A model generated the notes under the pieces. The model was not told the DNA's origin. It searched no databases and worked only from the letters and a program-made list of their open reading frames with translations. From NCBI GenBank assembly GCA_027625915.1, contig JANTQA010000026.1, positions 3,906,001 through 3,970,000 of the forward strand: a stretch of DNA of 64,000 bases. The letters run 5' to 3'. Of the stretch, positions 12,304 to 25,200 are shown one piece after another. Position 1 is the first letter of the stretch; every line of letters begins with the position of its first letter. Source of the DNA: Anaeramoeba flamelloides (Eukaryota; Metamonada; Anaeramoebidae). A program made the position numbers and the translations under genes.

Positions 12304-13374
12304 AATAGTTGTCATTATCTTGTTGAAAAATCTTCAAAAGTAAAAAGTAATTGTCACAGAAATCATTATCATACTTGCAAACTATTGATCTTGAAAAAAT
12401 TCAGAAAATAAGATAGTTGAATACTTTGAGAAAGTGAACTATCACCGAAACATTAAAATACCCCGAAAATTTTGGATTAAAAGAAAAAACGCATGAGGTC
12501 CACAGATTTCAACTCCCAGAAAGTTTGATTCAATCAGAAACAAAAAAGTGACTCAAACTGTTGGTCTAATATTTTTCTTGTCAGAAACCAAATTTTGATT
12601 ATTGGATATCATTTTTTTTATTTGTTACACTAATAAAAAAGCTCTTTTGTTGATCTATTAATTTTTTTTATTTTGAATTATTTCCAAAACATTTTTGGGC
12701 AACATTTTAGTAAATTTATGTATATTTATCAAATTTCTGCTAAAAAATTCTTTATTTTTATTGGAGTAATAACAAAAAGAAAAAGTAAATTCTTTTTCTT
12801 TTGAACAGAATATGAAAAAGAATTTTCAATTTTGATACCTCAAAATCAATTTTAGATATTTTTTCACAGATTTTTTCCTTTTTTTTATCTAATATTTTTT
12901 TACCATTTGATACATTGGAGTTTGGGAATATCGACTAACAATTAAAATGTAACCAAATAATCTTTTTTCCTATTTCAAGTCCCATAAACCTGAAATTGAT
13001 AAATGTTAAGCCAAATAAAAAATTTGTTACATACTTTTTTGAGTCAAAGATAATTTTATTTGGTGTGCCAAATTCTTTGAGAACTTTTATGAAAAAAAAC
13101 ACAAAACTTTTGTTCTCTCTTAGATCACAAAGAATTGTTTTAGTAATTTTTCAAAATTGTATTTTGATCATTTTTTTTTAATTGTATTCTTCAAAGTATG
13201 TTTTTTTTTACAAACAATTTTCTTCTATCAAAAAGATCTTATAAAATATCAAACCATTTCCTCAACTCTGATCTTCTGAACTTCTTTCTTAAATACTTTT
13301 TTTACTCTCTTTCACATTTTTTTTCTTTTCTTCTCCAAAACAAAAAAAAAAAAAAAAAAAAGAATTAATTCACA

Positions 13375-13641
13375 ATGGGTAGAGTAAGAACAAAAACAGT
13401 AAAAAGAGCAGCACGTTTGATTGTTGAAAAATATTATACCAAACTTACTATTGATTTTCAAGTAAACAAAAAAATTTGTAGTGAAGTTGCTTCCATCCCA
13501 ACAAAAAGACTCAGAAACAAGGTTTGTTTTTAATCAAGATTCTCAAATTTTAACCAATGTTTCATCCCCACTTATTGATCTTCTCTTTTAATTTTCTTGC
13601 TTTCATTTTTTTTTTTTTTTTTTTTTTCATTTTGCTTTTTG

Positions 13642-13673
<32 letters not shown>

Positions 13674-15351
13674 TTTTTTTTTCAATAATTTAGATTGCTG
13701 GTTATGTAACACATTTAATGAAAAGAATTGAAAGAGGTCCAGTTCCAGGAATCTCAATTAAACTTCAAGAAGAAGAAAAAGAAAGAAGAGATAATTGGGT
13801 CCCAGAAAAATCTTATGTTGAAAAAGATTTTGTTTATGTAATTATTATTAATTTTTTTTTTTTTTTTTTGGAGAAATATTCTTGATCCTCCAAAAGGTAT
13901 TAAAAATGATTTTCTTTTCTTTCTTTTTTTAATTTTTTTTTGATTTTGATAGCAAAGGAAAACAAAATATTTTCAAAGAGTTCTTTGTCAAACAAATTCC
14001 ATAACTTTTAACTTTTCAAAAAAAATTAACAAAAAAAAAAAAAAAAAAAAAGAGCTTGACTGTTTTTTTTTTTTTTTTTTCCACAACAATTTTGGTATGT
14101 TTATTATAAGACAAAATACCCATAAAATTGATACAAATTTTTATAACCAATTCGTCTCTTAATTCAATAATCCACCAAATGAAATCAAAATTAATTCATT
14201 TTCTGTCTTCAAATAAAGCGAAAAATGTGTAATTTAAATTAAGAAAGAGTATTTCACACACACACAACCAGATTATCGAATTACTTTGATTATTTGACAA
14301 ACTGTAAAATTTTTGTTTTAGACAGCATAATACTTATAAATTTAAAAAAGTTTACCACAATTGAAAAATTTTCAAAGAACAAACAAATCTTTTAATAAAG
14401 TTATCCCCAAAGAGTGAAAAACAAAGGCTTAAAAAAGTATACATAAAAGGGTTTAAAAACTCAAATATGCCAGTTTTGAGATGAATTAATACAGCTTTTA
14501 ATCTTGACTTTTTAAAAATGAGTGCATTTAAAGTATTTTGACTTTTAAATGGAATTTATTCAAAAGTAAATGTTCTATTAAACATTAATTGCAAATATTT
14601 TGTGTTTGGTTTCAAGGATCTTGATTTCATTTTTTTTTTTTTAAATTTATCAAAATGTACAATTTGGAATAAAAAAAAAATTGATCTTCATACAGCCATT
14701 TTAAAAAAGCGGTAACTCAAACTTTTAAAAATTGTTACTCACAATACTTAAAAGAGTGGATCAAACAGTTTGAGCAACACTTTTTAAAACTCTTGGTATT
14801 CAATCTTTTTAAAATAGCTGTAATAATTTCTGTTAAAAGTAATTCATTATATTTTTTTAAAAAAGAGACTATTGCTTAATTAAATTAGAATTAACACTTT
14901 TTGTTTTCTCATTGCAAATCAAAAATTATCAATATAATCTTAAAATTTAAAAGGCAATTTAAATAATAATTTCATTAAATAGTTTTATTGATTGTAATTT
15001 TTATTTGATATGAAAAAAAAAGTAATTAATCAAAGATTATTAATCCATAAACAATTCCTTTATTAGATAAAATATAAATAAAGAAAGAAAGAATTATTTT
15101 TTAAGAGTTTTTTAAATCTAAAATTAATATTTTATCATTACTAAACAATTTTATACTTTATATACATAACAAAAATTTACAAAAACTAATAGGTTGACAA
15201 AGTAACCAAAAAAATGATCGGTGAACTTAAAATTTTTGGAGACAATACAAAATTCCAAGTCAGAACTTATAATAGAAGAAGAGGTGGATATCAAAAAAAA
15301 AGATTCCCAAGAAAAAATAACAATTACAATAAGCAAAACCAAAAAAAATAA
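13375..15351 (+). CDS. RPS17: 40S ribosomal protein eS17
   Basis: Three exons, 13375-13521, 13694-13837 and 15193-15351, all phase 0, give 149 residues. Exon 1 starts [20 protein letters not shown] and exon 2 reads [20 protein letters not shown], diagnostic for eS17, a small-subunit protein of cytosolic ribosomes. Exon 3 ([16 protein letters not shown]) continues the conserved part. The protein then diverges: the usual C-terminus is replaced by an Arg/Lys/Asn-rich tail with [18 protein letters not shown]. Family members are about 130-145 residues. Intron 1 is 172 bp and almost pure T in its second half; intron 2 is 1355 bp. The ATG is preceded by a long A tract and TTCACA, giving A at -3. Confidence 0.92.
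13838..15192 (+). other. Long intron (1355 bp) of eS17
   Basis: Donor GTAATT at 13838, acceptor AATAG ending at 15192. It contains a TA-flanked MITE at 14691-14822. No host gene is seen inside. Confidence 0.8.
14691..14822. mobile_element. 132 bp TA-flanked MITE, family M3 copy 1
   Basis: TACAGCCATTTTAAAAAAGC at the left mirrors CTTTTTAAAATAGCTGTA at the right, and a second inner palindrome (ACTCAAAC / GTTTGAG) follows. The TA edges and CAGC ends fit a Tc1/mariner-type MITE. It lies inside eS17 intron 2. Confidence 0.7.
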
Positions 15352-15966
15352 AATGTTATTATTTTTTTTTTTTTTTTTCTTCATAAAAATGAAAAAATAA
15401 CAATAATAAATAATCACCTAGATACATAAAATCCCGAACAGACTGAAGCAAAAAAATTTTTTATAAATTTTTTTTTTCTACAGAAAAAACATTTATTCAA
15501 ATATTATTAATAAAAAAAAAAATATACATATAAATAAAGTTCTTTATTTTATTTTTTTTTAATTTTTTTGATTTTTTCTTATTTTTAAATTACGACTTCT
15601 TAAAAAAATCTTATTGCATGAAGGGAATAGCAACTCTTATTTTTTTATTTTTTTTTTATTTTGACAAATGTGATAGAGTACTTTATTAAATAAAGATTCA
15701 ATTAAACTTGATATACAAACACCTTTATCAACTTTAGTGAAATTAACAATCATTTTTCAATGAATTTAATTTTTTTTAATGAAATTTTCAGTAAAAGATC
15801 GGATCCTTTTTTGTATTTTTACTATTTTTTTTTTTTTTTTTTTTTTTAAAGAAATCACATGAAAATGTTTTGAATAAACAGGGTATGGAATTATTTTGGT
15901 TAACATAGGCTTTTTTATTCTAATATTCAACTTTTTAAGAAATCTAAATAAGTACCATTTTTCATC

Positions 15967-16503
15967 TAAACCCCATTCCAAAAATTTGGAAAACCCACAA
16001 TCAAAAATTGGCAAAAAAAATCTCAATTTATTAAATTTTTCCAAAGGTAATAATAAAACCACATTTAAGTTACCCGGTATTAATGTTTTTATAAATAATG
16101 ATTTTCATCAAAATGAAAGAAAAAAAAAAATAAAACGAAATTAAAAAAAATTGGTCTGTTCAAAATAATTAAACAATCGGAACAAAAAATGAATTGATAA
16201 CTTTGTTGAAATTTCATCAATAATTGTTGATCGATCAAATGATACGATACTTTCGACCATTTTTATGTGGATTTTTCAATTTAAAAAACTCAACACTAAC
16301 CTTCTACCAACTATCGAAAAAACAATCCAGATCTAAGGAAACAGATTCCCAAATTGGAAAAAAGGAAATGAAAACAAAACAAAAAAGAAAAAAAATGAAA
16401 TAGTTTTTAAAATCAATATTATTCCCAAATTGGGTGTAAATTTTAGTATTGTTATTCTTTCGATTGCTTAAACCGTGTCTAAATCTTTGGAAATTAGTTT
16501 AGT
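15967..16503. mobile_element. GATCGATC-family TIR element, copy C
   Basis: About 537 bp. Left end TAAACCCCATTCCAAAAATT; right end is the inverse (TTTGGAAATTAGTTTAGTTT). It is clearly alignable along its length with 26346-26883, roughly three quarters identical by eye. The core is AATTGTTGATCGATCAAATG. Confidence 0.7.
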
Positions 16504-16589
16504 TTAAAAAACTCATGATAGCTTTGGAATATCTGAATTAATCAATACTGATTTATTGTATTATGAATTGAAAGAATAATATCATTAAC

Positions 16590-17149
16590 TCATCCATTAT
16601 TTTGAATAGTCTCTAAAAATAAATCACATTTCCGTTAAATTTGGATCAACATTTTTTTCTAATATCAATTATTTGATATAATTAATCTTTGAAGAACAAA
16701 TAAGAAATAAATAGAATAAAAAACATCATACAATAGTAGACACACGTTTGTTGTAAATCTACCAAATATAAATAGTTTCTTAAAAATTGAAAAACAAAAA
16801 TTTTAAGTGACACATAGAAAAAAAAACAATATTCATTTCAATCCCCCACTGAAGATAGAATGAGAATTCCAATAGAAATAAATAATATTTCTATATATTC
16901 ATTTTTACTATTTTAATAACATTAGAATAACACTTTTGTTATTCAGTTACTATATATCTTACCATTAAAAAATTTTGTGAAATGAATTACATGTCCAAAA
17001 AAAGATTGAAAAAAAAGGTAAAAATTTCAATAATATAAAAAAATGATTTCAAATTTGAAATTTCCACAATAAAATTTTCTTCTAAAATTATTTTAAACCC
17101 TTTAGACACATATAATTCACTCACCCCAACTGTACCCCTCTCACGGGAA
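16590..17149 (-). mobile_element. Family F2 repeat, inverted copy, left end eroded
   Basis: Matches 43799-44336 in order: ATAAGAAATAAATAGAATAA; AACAATATTCATTTCAATC; ACACTTTTGTTATTCAGTTA; TATAATTCACTCACCCCAAC; TGTACCCCTCTCACGGG. It is non-coding and more diverged than the 43.8 kb copy. Confidence 0.6.
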
Positions 17150-17425
17150 AATATTTTATTTCATATCTTTTCATATTTAATAATACATTTTTCATTAAAT
17201 TGTATGTACCTTAATAAACCAATAAAAAAAAATGAGATTCTATTCATAATTAGCATTTTGTCATAATAAATAAATAAGTAAATAAAAAACCAAATAGTAA
17301 AAAAAAATTGGATAAATTATTTCCAACTTCATAGAGTCTAATAAAAAAGATATGTTATTCATCTCACCGAAACTTATCATCTTAAAACAACAAATTAGTA
17401 ATTAACCTGTAATAAATTGTTTTTC

Positions 17426-17973
17426 TAAACCCCAATTCAACAATTTTAACAGACCAAACTTCGATTTTTTTCAAAAAAAAACTTATTTAATCAATTCAAG
17501 AAGAAATACCAAATAAGAACCATTCACTAATTGAAATGATAACAATTGTTTATAAATTACAATACTTGCAAAACAAAAAACAAAAAAAATATCAATACTA
17601 ATAAATTATCAATTGGTGTGTTGAAAATTTTGGAGATAGCAAAACAGAAAAAAATGTATTGGAAAATTTGTTAAAATTCTATTATAAATTGTTGATCGAT
17701 CAAATGGTTAGATACAATCAAACTTATTTGATTTGAGTTCTTCTATTTGGAACAACTTGACTTTCACAGAATATCTATTGTACAAAAAAAAAATTGATTT
17801 GAACGAAATAAGTTAAGTAATTGAAAAAATGAAATGAAAACAAAAACTAAAAGATGAAAAAATGACTTTCATATTTTACAAAAATCAAAATTTATTTCCA
17901 ATTTGAATGAAATTGTATTATTGTGATTGTTTGGAACATTTTAGTTGTGTGGAAAATTTTGAATTTTAGTTTA
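17426..17973. mobile_element. GATCGATC-family TIR element, copy B
   Basis: About 548 bp and nearly identical over long stretches to copy A in the ARM-gene intron (for example both contain TATCAATTGGTGTGTTGAAA). Ends are TAAACCCCAATTC and GAATTTTAGTTTA. Confidence 0.7.
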
Positions 17974-18618
17974 TTTTCTCTATGCATAAAAAATTTTTTT
18001 TAATAAAAAATTGATAATTTCAGATCTGTAAGTACAAGTTTATAAATATATTCAGGGTATATTATTATACTTTTTTATGGCAATCTAGTATTGATTCTAT
18101 ACACTTTTAGAAAAAAAATGATAGGTTCAACTCAAAAATATTGTTTGTTTTATATATAATTGTACATAAATAAAAAATTATTTGGAATTATTCTGATCAA
18201 ATACAGATACACATGTTATGATCTACTAAAAATTTTATTTGGTATATAAATTATTGCGATTAGACTATTCATAATTTTTTTTGAACTGAAGTTATATTTA
18301 TTAGGAATCAAAAAAAAAAAAAAATAGACTAAACCCTGTAAATAACTCTTTTGAATAAATTTGATAAACCAACAAAACCAAAAGTGTAAAACCAAACCCT
18401 ATTTTATAAGTTAATTTTTCTTTGATTAATCGCCCTTTTAGCACCTATGCTTTATTTTTAAATATAATAATACAAACCATAAGAGTAATTTAAGAAATTA
18501 GTATTTAACAGGGTATAATAATACTTATTCTATAAGAACCAATAGAAATAAACAAATTAATTTTGAAAAAACACTTCTACACAATATACGCCTCAACTTT
18601 TACCCATTATAATATTAT

Positions 18619-18818
18619 TACAGTCATTTCCACTTTTAAGGCACAAACTACCAACAACATTTAAGGTACAATAAAAATCTCAAATTAAGAAACAAATTTC
18701 AAATTCTAGTAAAATAAATTGTAAAAAAATTAATTACACATTTTGTGCCTTAATTTGAGATTTTTGTGTACCTTAAATTTCGTTGAAAGTTTGTGCCTTA
18801 TAAGTGGAACTGACTTTA
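18619..18818. mobile_element. TA-flanked palindromic MITE, family M1 copy 3
   Basis: 200 bp. TACAGTCATTTCCACTTTTA at the left, AAGTGGAACTGACTTTA at the right, with full palindromic arms between. The TA edges are intact. Confidence 0.85.
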
Positions 18819-19189
18819 TTGATATGATCTCAATATTTTTCGTCTAAAATAAAATAAAATAACCAAAAATTAATCAAAACTCAGTAATAAATCAAAATCT
18901 TAGATAAATATTTTCTTAATTACTATAGTTTTATTCATTGTTAATTTTGAGTTTTCTTTTCCATTCTTCTTGTTTTTATTTAATAAATTTTTCCTCTGAT
19001 TTTTTTTTTTAAACTTTTTTTGAGTTAAAAAATTGTCTATATTATAACTAGTATAACTAACTAAAAACACATTTATTTTTTCAGAAAAATTAAATATGTG
19101 GATGTGCATAGGTTTTTTTTTAATTTTGAAAATAAACCAAAATTGTCTTAATTATTCTAATAATTACTAAAATTGAAAAAAAAAATATT

Positions 19190-19355
19190 ATGGTGTTTTC
19201 TTGAGATTTTCTGTTTTATTTTGAAAACCTATTGATATTTCAAATAAACAGAAAACCCAAGAAAATACAAATAAACTTTTCCAGAATTCAAAAGAAATAG
19301 AGAACCATCTCTGATTTTAATCTATTCTTTTAAATTCTAATGGAAATAATGTCAA
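19190..19355. repeat. Palindromic modules A and B (family F1)
   Basis: Module A (about 19195-19265) folds from TTTTCTTGAGATTTTCTGTT to AAACAGAAAACCCAAGAAAA. Module B (about 19278-19348) folds from TTCCAGAATTCAAAAGAAAT to its inverse around TCTATTCTTTTAAATTCT. The same two modules recur at 24990, 44560, 47940, 53145 and 60895. Confidence 0.65.
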
Positions 19356-20052
19356 TTTTGTTAATTGAACTACAAAAAATAAAATTAAATAAATTTTCGG
19401 TTAATTACTTAAAGTTCAAAAAAAACTTAATGACTAAACTTGGATTAAATTTTGTTTAACCAACTTTTTTTCATTAAAATAAATATATAAAATATTTTAT
19501 ACAAATATCACAAATTAATTTAATCTTGTCTATTGGATAGAGAAATTAAAAATTATTCAATTTTATTTTCATTTTTATTGATTTTCAGTTTTAATATCCA
19601 CTTAAAAAATAATATAAGTGTATATGAAAAAAAAATACGAAATCACATTATAAATATAAATATTATTAATTAAAAGACTAAGCCCAGTTAATACCACACT
19701 TGAATTCTAAATATTTTTACACTCTTAATTTCACTCCTAAAATTATAATTTGAAAATAGATCCTACATAAGTTGTCAACATTTTCTACCACAAAAAAGAT
19801 ATTAAAACAAATGAACCAAAAAATACAAATAGTAACAATTTCCATTAGTTTTTGTTGTTATAATTCGATAATAAAAAATTCAAATAAAATTTTTTTCGAA
19901 AAAAATGGAGTTTTTGTTATTTTTTCAAGTGTTTTGTAAAAGCCAATTAACACCAAGTTTACATTTAAAGTGGAATTAATTTATACCAAAATTATTCAAT
20001 ATCATTGGATTCTCAATTAATATTTATTAATATCTGTGTTAATGAATACCTA

Positions 20053-20538
20053 ACATACGAAATATGTTCTTAGGTGTATATTTGGAAACTCTAAATAGGG
20101 GTTGTTGAAATTTAATCTGAATGAAATGAAAAAAAAAAAAAAATATTAAAACGTATTCCCCAAAAAAAAAATATTTTAAAACTTCAATATCAGGTTATAT
20201 ATACTGAAACCAAAACATCGAATTGGTAGTTGTGTTGTATATTACATAATAATTAGGATAGTAATCTTTTTAAAATAATAATAATAATAAATAATTTACA
20301 TGTCAACATATTAGTTAAGGACGTAACAATAGAAAAATATGTTATTTATGATTTTATACTTACTTATTTTTATCTGTGAAGTGTCAAAAAAAACTGATCT
20401 ACAAAGAAAACTTGACTTTTTTTTTTGGTGATTATTAACCTTTATATTTTTTCATTTTTTTCTTTTATTTTAAGTTCGATGTAATAAAATACGATTTAGA
20501 GAACTTAAATCTACACTTAAGAACATATTTCTTCTATA
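20053..20538. mobile_element. 490 bp element with about 45 bp inverted ends
   Basis: The left end GAAATATGTTCTTAGGTGTA mirrors the right end TACACTTAAGAACATATTTC, and similarity continues inward to CTCTAAAT. The interior is non-coding. Confidence 0.6.
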
Positions 20539-20953
20539 CAAAATAATATTTCAAATTTTAAATCGAGATCATTTTTTCTAATTATTTTAATTTTTTCTTA
20601 TTGTTTAAAGTTTTTTTTTTCTTTTCTTTTTTATTGTTTTTAAAAAAAAAACAATTTAAAAAACAAAAATATTTGAAAACACCAAATAAACTTTAAAAAA
20701 ATTGAGACTTTAGATGTTCTTTTCAAATTCAGAAACTTATTCTATTAATAAACCTTATTGATAACAGTTTTATTTTTCAATATAAACTCAGAAATTTTAC
20801 ACAAGACTATCTAAAGAAAGAGGCCCAAAAAATTTTTTAATATTTATTTTTTTTGAAATTTATCATTTCTTCAGGGTTTTTTTCACCAATATTAACTCTA
20901 ATCCAAAGTTTATTGTTTTTCTTATTTCAAAAGATTTGTATGTTCGTTTATTA

Positions 20954-21585
20954 TTAAAAAACAAAAGCGAATTTTCCATTTATGGCTGGGGCACCTTTAA
21001 ATGAAATGGGATTTAGATTAATTTTCTTGATATGAATGTCAACAATTCTCTATGGTATCTTATTCAATCTCTTTCTTCTTTCTTTTTTAAAGTTAAATTA
21101 TGGATTTAATAGATATTAGGAAGATATTTTTGAACTCTTTTTAGCCCAAACACAACAAATAACACTAATCCTTATTTCGATAAATAAAGTGATATCATAG
21201 AGTTGAAATAACTGTATATATTTCTAGAGTTTACAATACCAGAAGATAGATCTCCACAGAAATAATACCTTTTTTTTTTTTATTCACAATTTCTAAAACT
21301 GAATTTTTTCAAGGTAAAGATTGAATTTGTTAGAACAAAAATCCCAAATTATTTATTCATTAAATCCCATTTTGATTCCCAAAAAGCAAACTGTGATCAT
21401 ACTCAACATTTTAAAACAAATACAACATTTATTACACGATTCAACACCAAGTCAATGATTGTTATTAATGAATCGACCTCGATTAAAAATTTGTGGTTTA
21501 TTTTTCCTCTATTTCGAATTAATTTGGTATATTTATAAAGAGAAGAATGGTTATGTGAGTTTCTTCTCTTTAAAGTTCTGATCAT
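20954..21585 (-). CDS. Possible small two-exon gene, product unknown
   Basis: From ATG 21585 a frame reads MIRTLKRRNSHNHSSLYKYT and continues to ...IIDLVLNR. A GTAATA donor at 21435 and an ATAG acceptor ending at 21050 join, in phase, to RIVDIHIKKINLNPISFKGA...AINGKFAFVF and TAA at 20956-20954. The product would be about 82 basic residues. Codon variety is better than in the surrounding DNA, especially in exon 2 (FKGAPAINGK). No family was recognised. It is divergent from the PROPPIN gene, about 650 bp away. The splice pair is an inference, and chance or relic coding is possible. Confidence 0.3.
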
Positions 21586-22148
21586 TAAAGTATGGAAAGT
21601 TTTTTTTTTTACCTCAAAATGTTCTTCTGCACTTTACAATTTTTAGTGTTTCTTCATTAGGTAATATATCCTCTTATCTAGGAACTATTTCAAAACTAAA
21701 TCAATATTTAAAGAGATGTAACGTAATAATTGTTGTTGATTATGAGTTTTTGAGATTATTTTTATTTTCTCTCTTTGAAAATTTCGTTTCTTTGGTTTTT
21801 TTATTTGTCAAAAATTACTTTTGATTTTTAAAAAGTTTTTAATTTGACAAATAAATTTAAAAATTGAATTTTAGTCATATAAAATACTCAAAATGAATTC
21901 TACCTTGATGAAATTGAATTAGTATATAAAAACGAATTCTTTCAGAGATCTAATAATACGTATTATTCAATATTTTTTGAGATTGTAGTATGGTATTATT
22001 TTTACAATAAAACCCCTTTATTTAATATTTTGAAAAGTAGACAGATCTTGTATTTTTCTTCTTATAGTTCGAGTACTATTTGAGGATAACAAAATCAATT
22101 ATAGAATTATATCAAAATTGGTTCATTATTAAAGAATTGACAAAAAAA

Positions 22149-22164
22149 ATCGAGGTCGATTCAA
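22149..22164. promoter_or_regulatory. Near-palindromic AATCGAGGTCGATT site before PROPPIN
   Basis: AATCGAGGTCGATTCA lies about 75 bp upstream of the PROPPIN ATG. Its inverse TGAATCGACCTCGATT occurs at 21469-21484, within the candidate divergent gene. A GC-containing 14-mer palindrome repeated in inverse orientation is unusual in this AT-rich DNA. It could be a factor-binding site or a transposon scar. Confidence 0.3.
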
Positions 22165-22236
22165 TAAATTATTAGGGAATTATTTTTTTACTTTTTTTTC
22201 AAAAACCAAATAAACGAAATCTTCTTCAAAATTAAA

Positions 22237-25200
22237 ATGGAAAAACAAAATAAGAAAACAAAAACTCAACTAAATTGTCTAAGTTTTAATCGGAACAAAA
22301 CGTGTTTTACTTGTGGTCTTTCAAGTGGCTTTAAAATATTTAACACAAACCCATTTCAAAAACGATTTAAAAGAAAGTTTGAAGATTTTGGGATCATTCG
22401 TCTGGAGCTTTTAGGAAGTAGTAACGTGATGGCGTTTGTACGATCAACTACCCCAAACAAATTAACAATTTGGGACGACTACCAATCTCAAGGAATCGCC
22501 GAACTGAGCTTTGAAACGGAAATTACTGAAATGAAAATATTTATGGACAAAATTATTGTATGTTGCTCTGATCATGTGATTGTTTATCGTTTAACAGATC
22601 TTGAATCAGTAGATCGAATCAATACATTTCCAAACCAAAAGGGTTTAATTTCTGTGACAGAAAATGATCAAGAGCAGTTGAAAGTCCTTGCTGTGTCTGG
22701 TCCAAAGCGTGGAGAAATTGTTATAAAAAGTTTTTCCCAAAACTCTTATACAAACGTTTTTAAGTAAGAATTTAGTTTAGACCAACACCACTTCTTTCCT
22801 TTGTTTTGGAAACTTTGTTTTATGGTTCTGTTTTGTTTTTGATCTTTTAACAAAAATACAACCAACCCTTTTTTTTTTTTTGCAAATGAAAAATTATTAC
22901 TTTTTTGAAGCTTTGAAATTTCCAAACCTCAATTTATTAATATGACGAAAGTTCTTGAAGATTAGATCCTCAAAATTAATAACTTTTTTGCCAAACTTTA
23001 ATCGTTCCCTTAGCTGCTTTGCCTCTTTTAGTGAGAAAGGGAACAAATCCAAACAACAATTAAGATCTTTCCGAAAAATAACCACCAGTATTAAATTAAG
23101 GATTATCTAAAATAAAGCTACCACGGAGACCTTACGAATTAAAACTCCAGTGAATTAGACTCTATATTTCTTGAGATCAAGAAGAACTATAAAATTTCAT
23201 AAATTAAGGAATAGATAATTAATTGGGAGTATTGTCGAGTTTCCCACAACTCAACCATGTTTCTTATAAAGTATTGTCTAGTTTCAAATAAAGACCTCTG
23301 AAAAAATCGTTTTAGAAGAAAAATGGTTGGGCTGTGGGTTTTAATACCAATTAACTGTCTGATCAGCCAAATTATCTATTCCTTAATTTATGAAATTTTA
23401 TAGTTCTTCTTGATCTCACGAAATATAGAGTCCAATTCACTCATGTTTTAATTCGTAAGGCCCACGTGGTAGCTTTATTTTAGATAATCCTTAATACCTC
23501 TCAAGATATCTCAAAACTAACCGAAAATTTAACCTTGTGGTAGTTTCTTTACTTTCTCTTGGTTACCTGAATTCAATTAGATATGCTCCTGTCAATGGAT
23601 AATATTATTTTTAAAGATTTTTTTCTTTCAATAAAATATTAGTTTTACTTCACCTATGGAAATAAGGTATCTCTACACAGGTGGGGAGCAATTCAGTTAA
23701 AATCATGGGGAAACAACAGACACTCGTGTTTTTCCATTTAACAGGAGGTTTTGTGTTAAAAACTCATGAAAACAGTTTAATTTAGTATTTTTTAAACACC
23801 AAACAATTACAAAAAATGTTTTCAGTTTAAGGAATACCATACAAGGTGAAAAGAGTGAAATTGTTGATAAAAACCCCCTTGAAAGAGTTCTACAATCTCA
23901 GTTAAATTTACATACTGAGAATTTCTTTTTAAAAAATGGTAAATTTTCAACAATTTTCACAATTTTATCATTCGAAGATCCTACCAAAATTTGATTTTAC
24001 AATTTCATAATTTCAATTTCAAATCTATTGATAAAATATTCCCCAAGCTGTTCTAAATATTTTTTACAGTTACTTTTAACAAGTTTGAAAGGTTTTCAAT
24101 TTTTAAATTGTACTTGAAAATCCCTTAAAGTCATTTTATTTTGAAAAAATTTCAATCAAAAATCTACTAACAAGATAATTTTTTTTTTGTTTATGTTGTT
24201 TGTGTTGATTTTAACTTTGTAAATAGAAATTGATTCAAGAATTACCCGTTGCAAAATGAAAATTCTTTTTGAGAAGTAATATTAAAATACCACAATAACT
24301 AAACATCCCCTAGGGTGGGAACATAGTCCTTTAAAGGCCAGTATTTTTTTAAAAATAAAATGAAATCAAGTTTAGATCTTAGAATAAATTTTTTTTTTAA
24401 AAGGTGTTTTGGATATATGGAATAGATGAGTTAACTCCATTCAAACAATTTATTAACTGAGTCTATTTTTTGAATTCCAAAATTTCACATTTTTCCGATT
24501 TAAAACTCAAAAAAGTAACCTATTATTTTTGTTAACAATTAAGTTAATTCTTGAAAATGGGAAAAAATATTTTTCGTTTTATGTTGGAAATTCTTGATTT
24601 TGAAAGAAAATTTTTTATTTGTTTATTATTTTTAATTATTAATATTTCAATTCAAATATCGGCCAATAAAAACAATTGAGGTATAGGTGATTAAAAAAAA
24701 ATGAAAATTTGATAGAATTATTTATTTATTTATTTATTGAGAGAAAGGAGTAATCAAAAAAAATTTACTAAATAAAAAAGAGAAGAAGAAAAATAGTTAA
24801 AATATTAAAGTACAAAAAGATTATATCATTTACATGACCAAATTAACAATTATCCACGCCCTGAAACAGGAGCAGAGAGATTCAATAGAAAGATTATCAG
24901 TAATAAATAAAATTTCCACTATATGTAATTAATAATTGACATTATTCTCTTGTCGTTAGGTTTTTTTTTTAATGTTTTAAATTACAAAAAAGCGCTGTTA
25001 GGTTTTCTTCGGTTTTCTGTTTATTTGTAAAATCTACTAATTTTACAAATAAACAGAAAACTCAAAAAAGCCTAACGAAAATCAATAGATTTTCGAAATA
25101 AAATAGAAAACCTCAAAAAAAACCTAGAACACTTAACATATAAAACAGAAACCCTCAAAAAAACCTAGGCACTCGACGACACGTTCCCTGAAACAGGAGG

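Larger units (their letters stand above)
7115..13374. other. 6.3 kb gene-free, repeat-rich region
   Basis: No gene is supported. It holds two palindromic TA-flanked MITEs (8228, 11043), two copies of a 0.6 kb inverted-end repeat (9227, 10248), a 240 bp TIR element (12064), TA and TG microsatellites, and long poly-T runs. A Lys-rich 35-codon ORF from ATG 11766 to 11873 is too short and too simple to trust. Confidence 0.6.
15352..22236. other. 6.9 kb repeat-rich intergenic region
   Basis: Contains two GATCGATC-family elements (15967, 17426), a family F2 repeat (16590), an M1 MITE (18619), palindromic modules (19190), a 490 bp TIR element (20053) and one weak minus-strand gene candidate (20954-21585). 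The rest shows nothing beyond homopolymers. Confidence 0.6.
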
